From: Sphingomonas sp.
GTDB taxonomy: Bacteria > Pseudomonadota > Alphaproteobacteria > Sphingomonadales > Sphingomonadaceae
Assembly (NCBI GenBank): GCA_013817375.1
Contig: JACDCV010000002.1
Span: forward strand, 1 to 44,855
Direction: 5' to 3'
DNA: 44,855 nt
The notes beneath the pieces were generated by a model. That model saw only the letters and a list, made by a program, of their open reading frames with translations, did no database searches and was not told the DNA's origin. The translations under genes were made by a program, and so were the position numbers. This document shows, piece after piece, positions 8,104 through 16,015 of the stretch (positions are counted from its first letter, which is position 1; every line of letters starts with the position of its first letter).

Positions 8104-9206
8104 CACACCCGCATCGGCATGAGAACATAAAGCGCGTTCGACTTGTCATTCTCGCGGAGCAGGGTCGGAGCAGCCGCGTCGGCGAGGTGGACCTCGACGG
8201 TATCGCCCTCGATCTCGTTCAATATGTCGAGCAGATAGCGCGCGTTGAAGCCGATCTCGAGACTGTCTGCGCCATAGTCCGCCGGGATTTCCTCGGTGGC
8301 GGTGCCGCTTTCGGGCGAAGTGACCGACAAAGTCACCTTGTCACGGTCGAGGCTCATCTTCACCGCCCGGGTCTTCTCGCTGGCGATCGTCGAAACGCGA
8401 TCGACACCCGATGCAAAGGTCTTCGGATCGAGCTTGAGGAGCTTGTCGTTGGCGGTCGGGATCACCCGGTTATAGTCGGGGAAGGTGCCGTCAATGAGCT
8501 TGCTGGTCAGAACCGCGCTGCCAAGGCCGAAGCGGATCTTTGTGGGCGACAGCGACACTTCCACACTGCCCTCGAGTTCGTCGAGAAGCTTGCGAAGTTC
8601 GGAGACGCACTTCCTGGGGATGATCACGTCGGGCATTCCATCGGCCCCATCGGGCTTCGGAAGAACGATCCGGGCGAGCCGGTGCCCGTCGGTCGCCGCC
8701 GCCTTGAGCTGGTCGTCGGCCAGATGGAGAAAGATGCCCATCAGATAATAGCGGGTTTCCTCGCTGGAGATCGCAAATCGGGTCTTGTCGATGATCTGGC
8801 GCAAAGTCGCGGCCGGAAGCTCGAATCTGGTCGGAAGCTCGCCTTCGGAGATTATTGGGAAGTCGTCGCGCGGAAGCACCGACAAATGGAATCGCGAACG
8901 TCCGGCGGACAAATGCATCTTGCCTTCGGAGACGTCCAGCTCGACCTGGCTGCCCTCGGGAAGCTTGCGGACGATGTCGAACAAGGTGTGGGCGGGAACG
9001 GTGGTGGCGCCCGCTTGACCGACATTGGCGGGGACGCTTTCGTCGACCTGAAGGTCGAGGTCGGTCGCCATCAGCCGGATCGAATTGTCGTCGCGGGCCT
9101 CGATCAGCACGTTCGACAAAATGGGGATCGTGTTTCGGCGCTCGACCACCGACTGGACGTGGCCGAGGCTCTTGAGAAGTGTCGCCCGTTCAATCGTCGC
9201 CTTCAT
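8103..9206 (-). CDS. dnaN: DNA polymerase III beta subunit (sliding clamp)
   Basis: Forms the ring-shaped dimer that tethers DNA polymerases to the template. The 367 residues cover the full three-domain clamp, from MKATIERATLLKSLGHVQSVVERRNTIPIL to the conserved C-terminus ending YVLMPMRV, which lines the partner-binding pocket. It is the first gene of dnaN / ABM-like / recF, behind a candidate promoter at 9242-9270. No dnaA lies next to it, so this is not an obvious origin neighbourhood. Confidence 0.97.
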   Translation of the reverse strand: MKATIERATLLKSLGHVQSVVERRNTIPILSNVLIEARDDNSIRLMATDLDLQVDESVPANVGQAGATTVPAHTLFDIVRKLPEGSQVELDVSEGKMHLSAGRSRFHLSVLPRDDFPIISEGELPTRFELPAATLRQIIDKTRFAISSEETRYYLMGIFLHLADDQLKAAATDGHRLARIVLPKPDGADGMPDVIIPRKCVSELRKLLDELEGSVEVSLSPTKIRFGLGSAVLTSKLIDGTFPDYNRVIPTANDKLLKLDPKTFASGVDRVSTIASEKTRAVKMSLDRDKVTLSVTSPESGTATEEIPADYGADSLEIGFNARYLLDILNEIEGDTVEVHLADAAAPTLLRENDKSNALYVLMPMRV

Positions 9207-9241
9207 CGCGCGCCGCTGCCCCCATTGATGACCAAGCCGCC

Positions 9242-9270
9242 GTTATAGCGACCCTTCGACGGCTTGCCAG
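9242..9270 (-). promoter_or_regulatory. Candidate promoter of dnaN
   Basis: On the minus strand CTGGCA (9270-9265), a 17-base spacer, then TATAAC (9247-9242). This would start transcription about 30 bases before the dnaN ATG. Assigned by eye from boxes and spacing only. Confidence 0.5.
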
Positions 9271-9301
9271 AGCTTAGGCGCGCGATTTTCCGCAGCGACG
9301 T

Positions 9302-9904
9302 TCAGCCCGTCGGCGACTCTTGCTCCGATGCCTGGCCCGGTTGCGGCGGTGTCAGCACCCTGTCGATGTTGTGGACGACGCCGTTCGACTTTTTCATATC
9401 GGCTTGCGTAATCGTCGCTTTGCCACCGCCCGAATCGCCAAGGACGATATTGTCGCCTTCCCTGGTCGCGGTCAGAGTCTCGCCGCCCATGGTCGCGAGC
9501 ACTGCCCGGCCCTGCCCGTTGTCGATTGCCTGGCCGATGTCCTCGGCCAGAATCACGCCCGGGAGGATGTGATAGGTGAGCAAGGTGGTGACCTCGCCCC
9601 GGTTCTGCGGATTGGCGGTGTCGGTGAGGACTCCGCCCTCGACCTGCCCGAACGCCTCGTCGCTGGGGACGAGAACCGTATAGGGGCCCGGGCCGGCAAG
9701 AGTGGCATCGAGCCCGACCGCCCGTGCCGCTGCCAGAAATCTGCTGTCCTGGGCCAGCGATGCCGCGATCGTCTGTTCGCCGGCGGCATCCGTGGCTTCG
9801 CTCGACTGATCCGGCTCGGCGGTGTTGCCGGTATCCGACTGGTTGCATCCGCCGAGCGCCAGCGCTGCGGCGCACAGGCAAAGGGGAAGCGGCGTTTTCA
9901 ACAT
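9302..9904 (-). CDS. Fasciclin (FAS1) domain lipoprotein
   Basis: A predicted lipoprotein of 200 residues. Starting at the ATG at 9904 (ribosome site AGGAG), the signal ends in the lipobox LALGGC with Cys20. A polar linker rich in Ser, Asp and Glu follows, then one FAS1 domain at about 45-185 with the H1 segment YTVLVPSDEAFGQ and the H2 segment NGVVHNIDRVLTPP. FAS1 domains are mostly adhesion or surface modules with no enzymatic role. It lies downstream of the repeat-protein gene, with a strong terminator between them, so it is probably transcribed separately. Confidence 0.9.
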   Translation of the reverse strand: MLKTPLPLCLCAAALALGGCNQSDTGNTAEPDQSSEATDAAGEQTIAASLAQDSRFLAAARAVGLDATLAGPGPYTVLVPSDEAFGQVEGGVLTDTANPQNRGEVTTLLTYHILPGVILAEDIGQAIDNGQGRAVLATMGGETLTATREGDNIVLGDSGGGKATITQADMKKSNGVVHNIDRVLTPPQPGQASEQESPTG

Positions 9905-9921
9905 GCGCTCTCTCCTGAAGT

Positions 9922-9958
9922 AAAAAAACAGAACGGCCCCGCAACGCTTGCGGGGCCG
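9922..9958 (-). terminator. Rho-independent terminator of the repeat-protein gene
   Basis: A perfect 11-bp GC-rich stem (CGGCCCCGCAA with its complement, 9934-9958, loop of 3), followed on the minus strand by TTCTGTTTTTTT. It lies 20 bases past the stop of the gene ending at 9981. Confidence 0.9.
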
Positions 9959-9980
9959 CTTGTGATCCATCGGCTACAAA

Positions 9981-11426
9981 TTAGGTGAGTATCGAAGCAA
10001 CGATCGCCGTCACCAGCTGAGTCGTCGGGTTCACCTGGTAGATGTTGCCGTTCGAGTAACGGTACCAGTTGTCCGGCGTGTCATTATAGCTGTTCCGATA
10101 CTGATAAGGCACATTGTAGGCGCCATAGCCGGTTGGCAGCTGTTGCCCGACGGTCATTCCGCCGGTCAGAAGCGCCGAGACGGCCGTGATCAGGCTCGTC
10201 TGCGGATCGACCTGATAGATGGCCCCGGGCGCATAACGGTAATAATTGTCCGGCGTATCGTAGTACATCGACCGATACTGATACGGCACGTTATACGCCG
10301 AATAGGTCGCCGGCATCATCTGGCCGTACCCGTAACCGTAGCCCAGAAGCGGATCGACGTTTCCGATTAGCCCGGTCCTCTGGTCGACCTGATAGACGTA
10401 GCCGTTGGCATAGCGGTACGACCCGTAGGAAGAGTCCGGGTAAAAGGACTGAAGGCTCGTCGGCAGATATTGGTTGGAATAAGCCGACGGGAACATCTGA
10501 CCGGTGGTCAGGCCAAGGCCGAACAGCGGCAGAAGCGCGCTGACGATGTCGTTGCTTCGGTCGACCCGATACGCATAGCCGTTGCCGTAGCGATAATAAT
10601 AATCGTCGGTGTCGCTATAAACGTCCCTCAGGCTGTTCGGGAGCTCACGAAGAGTGATTCTGTCCCGAAGCGTGCTGAGCGGCTGTCCGACCAGGTTCTT
10701 GACCTGACCCGGAGGCACGCAGGCGACCATCTTCTTGGCCAGGCCCGGGGGGCAGCCATCGAGCCAGACGCCCCTGCGAGCAAGATCGTCCCAATCGCTC
10801 GCACGGATAACGTTGCGCTCGGCGAGCCGAGCGAGCTGGCGTTCGCCGCCAATTCCATTGCGCTCCAGCTGGAAGCCACGACGCTCGGCGATTCGCTGGA
10901 TTTCGTTGTTCTGGCGCTCCGAGCCCCGCTGAGCCTGGGCTCGGTCCGAACGGTTCGCAAGCCGCTCGCGAAGCCGCTCACCACCGTTCCCGCGCGCCTG
11001 CTGCTGACGAACTTCGCGGCCGCGCTGGGCGTCGTCATCTCGCTCGGCGCGCTGCTGCCGGGCCTGACCGCGGCTCTCGCCACGGCGCTCTTGGGCCTGT
11101 GCGCGACGCTCGTTGCTCTGCCTGCGCTCGTTGCGCTGAGCCCGCTCCTCGCGGCCATTTGAACGCTGAGCCCGCTCCTCGCGGCCATTTGAACGCTGAG
11201 CCCGCTGCTCGCGATTGTTGGACCGCTGAGCCCGCTGTTCACGATCGTTGGAACGCTGCTCTGAAGCCTGGCGGCGCTCATTGCCCTGAGAGCGCGCATT
11301 GCCGCCGCGTTCGCTCTTCTGGGACTGGGCGCGGTCCTTGCCGCCGCCCTTGTCGCCGGGCTGTGAAGCGGCCGGCGCCGTAACCGCCAGCGCCGCAACG
11401 CCGGCTGCAAGTAAGAATCTGGTCAT
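9981..11426 (-). CDS. Secreted repeat protein with Arg/Gln/Asn-rich region and YRY...YxVD repeats
   Basis: Function unknown. The 481 residues begin with a signal peptide (MTRFLLAAGVAALAVTAPAA). Residues 30-185 are low-complexity Arg/Gln/Glu/Asn, including four tandem ten-residue units (SNxREQRAQR type, about 59-98). Residues 205-245 hold two Cys-Pro-Pro-Gly-like motifs (GCPPGLAKK, ACVPPGQVK), as seen in other secreted proteins of this group. Residues 269-481 hold four imperfect repeats of about 59 residues, each with a YRYxxGxxYxVD core (starts near 269, 329, 388, 447), the last truncated. I chose the ATG at 11426, which has GGAG nine bases upstream; reading from 11441 would use a TTG. The repeats look like beta-rich surface or matrix modules, but that is inference. 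Confidence 0.8.
   Translation of the reverse strand: MTRFLLAAGVAALAVTAPAASQPGDKGGGKDRAQSQKSERGGNARSQGNERRQASEQRSNDREQRAQRSNNREQRAQRSNGREERAQRSNGREERAQRNERRQSNERRAQAQERRGESRGQARQQRAERDDDAQRGREVRQQQARGNGGERLRERLANRSDRAQAQRGSERQNNEIQRIAERRGFQLERNGIGGERQLARLAERNVIRASDWDDLARRGVWLDGCPPGLAKKMVACVPPGQVKNLVGQPLSTLRDRITLRELPNSLRDVYSDTDDYYYRYGNGYAYRVDRSNDIVSALLPLFGLGLTTGQMFPSAYSNQYLPTSLQSFYPDSSYGSYRYANGYVYQVDQRTGLIGNVDPLLGYGYGYGQMMPATYSAYNVPYQYRSMYYDTPDNYYRYAPGAIYQVDPQTSLITAVSALLTGGMTVGQQLPTGYGAYNVPYQYRNSYNDTPDNWYRYSNGNIYQVNPTTQLVTAIVASILT
11131..11250. repeat. 30-bp coding tandem repeat, four copies
   Basis: Four 30-bp units start at 11131, 11161, 11191 and 11221, each opening xCGCTGAGCCCGCT. They encode the ten-residue units of the secreted repeat protein. 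The first three are nearly identical and the fourth more diverged, so copy number may vary between strains without breaking the frame. Confidence 0.9.
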
Positions 11427-11556
11427 CGCAAATAACTCCAATGGTTTTGAAGTATCAACGAAGCGGCGATGATGCGCGTTCCCGAACGCCGAGGTGCTTT
11501 ACCGGCGCAGACGAGTGATCTGGCGCATTAGAATGAACGCCGGATTGCAGAGGCGT

Positions 11557-12831
11557 TCAGACTTCCTCCGAATCCTCGACCCAGTCGTTTCGGAGCCTGC
11601 TGATCGCAAAGTACATCAGGATCGACGCAAGCACGTAAAAACCGACGACGCTGACCGCCGCATAGCGCAAGGCTTCCGTCCCGAAACGGTCTTTGAACAG
11701 CTCCGACAGGGCGCCGATCAGGGTCGGGCCAATGCCGAGGCCGATGAGATTGTTGATCAGAAGGAAGCTCGCGGACGCGGTCGATCGCATTTCGCGCGGT
11801 ACCAGATGCTGGACGGCAGTAACCACCGGTCCCAACCAGAGGATGTTCAAAGCGTTGGGGATGAGCAGCAGCAGCCATGCCGCCCACAGGTTGGGAGCAA
11901 GAAGCCCGGCGACGAACAAAGGAGCGGTGATCAGCCAGGCGATGGCCGGAAGCTTGGCATACCAGGACCGGTCGAACTGGCCGAGCCGGTCGGCCAGCCA
12001 GCCGCCCGCGAAAACGCCGGCAGTGCCGCCGATCAGGAAGATCGAAGCGAGGAACTGGCCGCGGCCGATGATGTCGAGGCCGAAACTGCGCTCCAGGACC
12101 GTGGGGGTCCACAAGGCGAGCCCATAGCCCGCAAGCGAGCTGGACGCGGCGGCCGTCGCCATCAACCAGAAGGTCGGCTTTGCGGCGATGATCGGGAATG
12201 CCTGGAGCAGAGATGCCGCGGCGACCGGAGCGTCCTTCGAGCGCGGAAGATCGCGGACGAAATAGAGCATCACCGGTGCAAGGGCGATCCCGGCGAAGCC
12301 CATGACCAGGAAGGCAGCGCGCCAGTTTACCCAGGCGGCCAGATAGGCGCCGATGAGCGTCCCGGCGGCAAGGCCGAGCGGAATGCCGAGCGAAAAAATG
12401 GCGAGCGCCCGGGCCCGCCGCTCGGGCGGAAAATAATCGGCGATGAGTGCGTAGGACGGAGCGACCCCGCCGGCTTCGCCGACACCCACTCCAAGGCGAA
12501 AGATGAACAATTGCCAGAAGTTGGCAGCGGTCCCGCAAAGGGCGGTAAACGCGCTCCACACCGCGACCGAGGCGGCGATTACCCGGCTTCGGCTGGTGCG
12601 ATCCGCAATGAGCGCAAGCGGCACTGCAAGGACCGAATAGAGAATCGCGAATGCCAATCCGGCGATTGCCCCGAACTCGGCGTCGGTGAGCTGCAGGTCC
12701 TCGATGATCGGACCGGCCAGGATCCCGAGGATCTGGCGGTCGAGGAAGTTGAAAATGTAGGCGAGCAGAAGAAGCGACAGGAGGACGCGGGGATGGGTCC
12801 CGCGTCCTCCATAGGCTGCTACGCTGCTCAG
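11557..12831 (-). CDS. Major facilitator superfamily transporter, apparent CTG start
   Basis: A 12-helix MFS permease. The first helix region LLSLLLLAYIFNFLDRQIL and loop LIADRTSRSRVIAAS (motif A) are clear. No ATG, GTG or TTG occurs in this frame before 12657, which would remove the first helix. The CTG at 12831 overlaps the TGA of the upstream receptor gene (CTGA) and gives a normal 424-residue protein starting (L)SSVAAYGGRG. An internal GGAGGA lies downstream of it, so a frame error near 12790-12815 is the alternative. Paired with a TonB-dependent receptor, it probably carries the same unknown solute across the inner membrane. Confidence 0.85.
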   Translation of the reverse strand: MSSVAAYGGRGTHPRVLLSLLLLAYIFNFLDRQILGILAGPIIEDLQLTDAEFGAIAGLAFAILYSVLAVPLALIADRTSRSRVIAASVAVWSAFTALCGTAANFWQLFIFRLGVGVGEAGGVAPSYALIADYFPPERRARALAIFSLGIPLGLAAGTLIGAYLAAWVNWRAAFLVMGFAGIALAPVMLYFVRDLPRSKDAPVAAASLLQAFPIIAAKPTFWLMATAAASSSLAGYGLALWTPTVLERSFGLDIIGRGQFLASIFLIGGTAGVFAGGWLADRLGQFDRSWYAKLPAIAWLITAPLFVAGLLAPNLWAAWLLLLIPNALNILWLGPVVTAVQHLVPREMRSTASASFLLINNLIGLGIGPTLIGALSELFKDRFGTEALRYAAVSVVGFYVLASILMYFAISRLRNDWVEDSEEV

Positions 12832-15248
12832 AAGTTCATCCCGAGCGACAGGAACACTTGCCGCGGGTTGCCGTAATAAGCGGTCAGAACGCCCTCCTGT
12901 CCAAGCCCGCCAGCAGGAATCGGTCTGCCGGTCGTGGGGTTGAGGACGAAGTCACCCGTAAACAGGTTCTGCGTCAAGAAATTGTATCCCGCAGTGACAT
13001 ATTTTGTGTTGGTCAGGTTCTTGCCGTGGAGGCCGACGGTAAAGCGGCCACCCGCCGACCGCCAGACGGCGTTGGCGTCGAGAAGCGCAAAGCCCTTCTG
13101 GTCGAGCTGAGGCACGCGAAGTTCAAATTGCTGGCTCTTGCTTCGGTAGGAGAGCGTCGAATTGAGATTGAGGCGCCCGCCCCAGGCCGGCGTGTTGTAG
13201 TCCGCCGATCCGCTCAGCGTCCATTCCGGCGTGTTCTGGACCCCGCGGAAGGGGGCGATGTTGAACTCAGTCGGCGGAATGACCGCGCCGGTATTCGGGT
13301 CGCGGGTGATCACGGTCAGGAATTCGCGATACTCGGCGTCGAGGTAACCGAGCGTGCCGGCGAAGTTCAGCCGGTCGCCCGCCCTCGCCATGTCCTCGGC
13401 GACCCGGAGGTTCGCCTCGATTTCGACGCCGCGGAAGCGCGCCTTGCCGGCATTGGTGGTGAGTCCGCAGAAGTTCGTCACGCCGTTGACGATACAGCCG
13501 ACCGATGCCGGTATCTGGACGTCCTTGTAATCGGCATTGAAGATCGCGGTCGCGAGCTGAAGCCGTCCGAGCGAGGCTTTCCACCCGAGCTCGATGCTGT
13601 CTACGGTCTCCGGGTCGAAGGCCATGTAGTCGTAAATGCCCGCAGGAGTCTGGACAGGCGCCTGGGTCGATTGAGCGCGCGGGTCGAAGCCGCCGCCTTT
13701 GAAGCCACGCGAATAGCTCAGGTAGATATTGTGGTTCCGGTTCGGCTTGAAGCTGACGGACGCGCGCGGGGTGAAAGCGGTGTCCTTGCGGCTTCCTTCG
13801 AAGTTCGAAGTTGTCGCGATCTTGACGCCGGTGCCGAAGCCAGCAGCGCCGCCGAGTGCCGGTTGGCCTCCGAAGACATAGCTTTCACGCAGAACGCGCG
13901 CATCGCGCTTGTCATTGGTGTAGCGGCCACCGAGCGAAAGGCTCCACTGCGGCGTGAAGTCGTAGCTGAAGTCGCCGAAGATCGCCCAGGTCTTGGTATC
14001 GACGTCGCCGAAGGTCGCAGCCGTGAATCCTGGCGCTCCCAGAAGCGCGCCGAGCGTGTACAATCGCACATCGAAGATATTGTTGGCATTCGCGTTCAAA
14101 TAATAAGCGCCGACAACACCGGCGAGCTGGCCACGGTCCACGACCAGCTGCAGCTCCTGGCTGAACTGCTTGTTCTTGTAGATTGCAGGGACATCGAGAT
14201 CGATCGCAGGAAGTGCGTCGAAGTCGATCGGCGTGTCGCTTCGGTCCTTGCGGTAAGCGGTGATCGTCCGGAACTTGAGCCAGTCGTTCAAACCGACCTC
14301 GCCATGCAGCGCAAGGCCCCCGCCCGTCACTTTCTGCTCGGGATCCTGAAGGCCGCCGCGCGTGTCGAATACGTTGTCGAGGACCGGCGCATTGGTCCGA
14401 AGCGACGGGATCAGCCGGTGGCCGCCACGGGCATTGCTATTGTCCCAGACATAGTCGCCCGACAGGCGGAACCATGTGTCCGGCGAAGGATCGAACTCGA
14501 CAGTGCCGCGGGTGGCCCAGATATTCTTGTCGTAATTCTCGGCGCCCGTCGTGAGGTTCTCGCCGAAACCATTGCGCGTGAGCCTGGCGACCGAACCGCC
14601 GATCTTCAGGCCGGAGGTTATCGGAGTGGAGGCGGTGAGGATGAGGTCCGCCTGCCGATAGGTGCCAAGGTTGGCGCGGACGGCGACCCGGGGATCGTCG
14701 GAAAGGCGCCGGGTCACATATTTGATTGCGCCACCAATGGTGTTGCGGCCGTAAAGCGTGCCCTGCGGGCCGCGAAGAACTTCGATCCGCTCGACTTCAT
14801 AGACGTCGAGCACCGCGCCTTGAGGGCGGTTGAGGTAGACGTCGTCGAGGTAGATACCGACGCCCTGTTCGAAGCCGGCGACCGGGTCCTGCTGGCCGAC
14901 TCCGCGGATGAAGGCGGTCAGGGTCGTATTGGTGCCGCGCGAGGTTTCGAGAGTGACGTTGGGAGTCGTGTCGCCAATGTCGGTGATGTCGATCGCGCCC
15001 TGCCGCTCGAGCTGCTCGCCCGAATAAGCGGTAACGGCAATCGGCACGTCGAGAAGAACTTCGTCGCGGCGGCGGGCGGTAACGATGATCTCCTGATCGC
15101 TCGCTTGAGCGGCCTCTCCCTGCGTTTCCTGATTGACCGGAAGCTCAGGGCTGGTCGCGGGATTTTCCTGCGCCGCCGCCGGCGTGACATAGAAAGCGCA
15201 GCTCGCGGCCGACGCGAGCAAGAAGCTACGAGCAGTGAAGTTTCGCAT
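12828..15248 (-). CDS. TonB-dependent outer-membrane receptor
   Basis: Takes up a ligand across the outer membrane using TonB energy. The 806 residues have a signal peptide ending in AAAQ and a TonB-box-like EIIVTARRRDEVLLDVP. The plug domain includes RGVGQQDPVAGFEQGVGIY and the VERIEVLRGPQGTLYGRN box. A 22-strand-type barrel follows, ending in aromatic LSLGMNF. I chose the ATG at 15248, with GAGGGG upstream, over the ATG 29 codons earlier. It is first in a two-gene unit with the MFS permease and divergent from a TetR regulator. The partner genes do not reveal the ligand; similar receptors often take up plant compounds or sugars. Confidence 0.95.
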   Translation of the reverse strand: MRNFTARSFLLASAASCAFYVTPAAAQENPATSPELPVNQETQGEAAQASDQEIIVTARRRDEVLLDVPIAVTAYSGEQLERQGAIDITDIGDTTPNVTLETSRGTNTTLTAFIRGVGQQDPVAGFEQGVGIYLDDVYLNRPQGAVLDVYEVERIEVLRGPQGTLYGRNTIGGAIKYVTRRLSDDPRVAVRANLGTYRQADLILTASTPITSGLKIGGSVARLTRNGFGENLTTGAENYDKNIWATRGTVEFDPSPDTWFRLSGDYVWDNSNARGGHRLIPSLRTNAPVLDNVFDTRGGLQDPEQKVTGGGLALHGEVGLNDWLKFRTITAYRKDRSDTPIDFDALPAIDLDVPAIYKNKQFSQELQLVVDRGQLAGVVGAYYLNANANNIFDVRLYTLGALLGAPGFTAATFGDVDTKTWAIFGDFSYDFTPQWSLSLGGRYTNDKRDARVLRESYVFGGQPALGGAAGFGTGVKIATTSNFEGSRKDTAFTPRASVSFKPNRNHNIYLSYSRGFKGGGFDPRAQSTQAPVQTPAGIYDYMAFDPETVDSIELGWKASLGRLQLATAIFNADYKDVQIPASVGCIVNGVTNFCGLTTNAGKARFRGVEIEANLRVAEDMARAGDRLNFAGTLGYLDAEYREFLTVITRDPNTGAVIPPTEFNIAPFRGVQNTPEWTLSGSADYNTPAWGGRLNLNSTLSYRSKSQQFELRVPQLDQKGFALLDANAVWRSAGGRFTVGLHGKNLTNTKYVTAGYNFLTQNLFTGDFVLNPTTGRPIPAGGLGQEGVLTAYYGNPRQVFLSLGMNF

Positions 15249-15276
15249 GTTTGAGATCCCCCTCAAAAAGCGCAGT

Positions 15277-15290
15277 CGCAACCGATTGCG
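15277..15290. promoter_or_regulatory. Candidate TetR operator between receptor and regulator genes
   Basis: CGCAACCGATTGCG is symmetric at 12 of 14 positions. It overlaps the -35 box of the candidate TetR-gene promoter and lies 29 bases upstream of the receptor start. That position would let one bound dimer control both directions. Confidence 0.5.
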
Positions 15291-15314
15291 CCGGAAAAGC
15301 AGAGTCGCTATACT
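15286..15314 (+). promoter_or_regulatory. Candidate promoter of the TetR regulator gene
   Basis: TTGCGC (15286-15291), a 17-base spacer, TATACT (15309-15314). Transcription would begin near 15321, just past the first possible ATG at 15320. This favours the ATG at 15374 as the true start. Confidence 0.55.
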
Positions 15315-15373
15315 GAAACATGAACCGGCTTTCAACTTCCGATTTAGCGGAAACGCCGGCGGGGGGCTTTTTT

Positions 15374-16015
15374 ATGGGTTCGACAGCGGCTGAGCCGGAC
15401 GAGGACTCAAGCCCCGCGAGCGTCGGCAAGGCACCGCGCACGGCGCGGGGCGAACGGACGCTCCGGAAAATTCTGGACGCAGCTTTGGACGAGTTTGGCG
15501 AGCGGGGCTTCTCGGAAGGTTCGATCGTCGGAATCACCCAGCGCGCCAACGTCGCTCTCGGCACCTTCTACACGTATTTCGACAGCAAGGAGGCGGTGTT
15601 CAAGGCGCTTGTGACCGACATGTCGGCGCGCGTTCGCGACCATGTGGCGCCGGTGCTTCGGGAAGCCACCGATACGCTGGACGGAGAGTTGAAGGCACTG
15701 GAATGCTATCTTCAGTTCGCCCGCTCCCAAAAGCAGGTCTACCGGATCATCGACGAAGCGGAGTTCGCCGACCCTCACGGCTTCGCGAAGCATTACCGGA
15801 CGACTGCCTCGCGAATTGCCGCCCGCCTCGATGCCGGGAAAGCGAAGGGCGAGGTCGTGAAATCGGACTCCAGGCTGGCGAGCGAAGTCGAAGCCTGGGC
15901 GATCATGGGAATGAATGTCTTCCTCGGCCTGCGGTTCGCGGTGTGGGGCCGGGAGAAGCCCAAGGAGGTGGCCCGGCTCGCCAACCGAATGGTTCGGCGC
16001 GGGCTTGAACCCTAA
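15374..16015 (+). CDS. TetR/AcrR-family transcriptional regulator
   Basis: A 213-residue repressor-type protein. The N-terminal helix-turn-helix is visible in RTLRKILDAALDEFGERGF, SIVGITQRANVALGTFYTYF and DSKEAVFKAL. The rest is an all-helical ligand domain with no recognisable specificity. The ATG at 15374 follows a GGGGGG tract; an ATG at 15320 would add 18 unconserved residues. It is divergent from the TonB receptor/MFS pair, which it probably controls through the palindrome at 15277-15290. Its stop overlaps that of the convergent kynureninase-like gene. Confidence 0.9.
   Translation: MGSTAAEPDEDSSPASVGKAPRTARGERTLRKILDAALDEFGERGFSEGSIVGITQRANVALGTFYTYFDSKEAVFKALVTDMSARVRDHVAPVLREATDTLDGELKALECYLQFARSQKQVYRIIDEAEFADPHGFAKHYRTTASRIAARLDAGKAKGEVVKSDSRLASEVEAWAIMGMNVFLGLRFAVWGREKPKEVARLANRMVRRGLEP

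Noticed and set aside
11535-11558. Terminator after the MFS gene (GAACGCC...GGCGTTC)
   Set aside because: The 7-bp stem includes the stop codon, has a 10-base loop and is not followed by a T-run.
12579-12812. 77-residue protein starting at the ATG at 12812
   Set aside because: It is out of frame with the MFS helices and has a Ser/Arg-rich shadow composition; the MFS frame is open across the same bases.
12858-15254. Long plus-strand reading frame of about 800 codons
   Set aside because: It is the antisense of the TonB receptor gene. GC-rich codon bias keeps it open; the peptide has no domain and no ribosome site.
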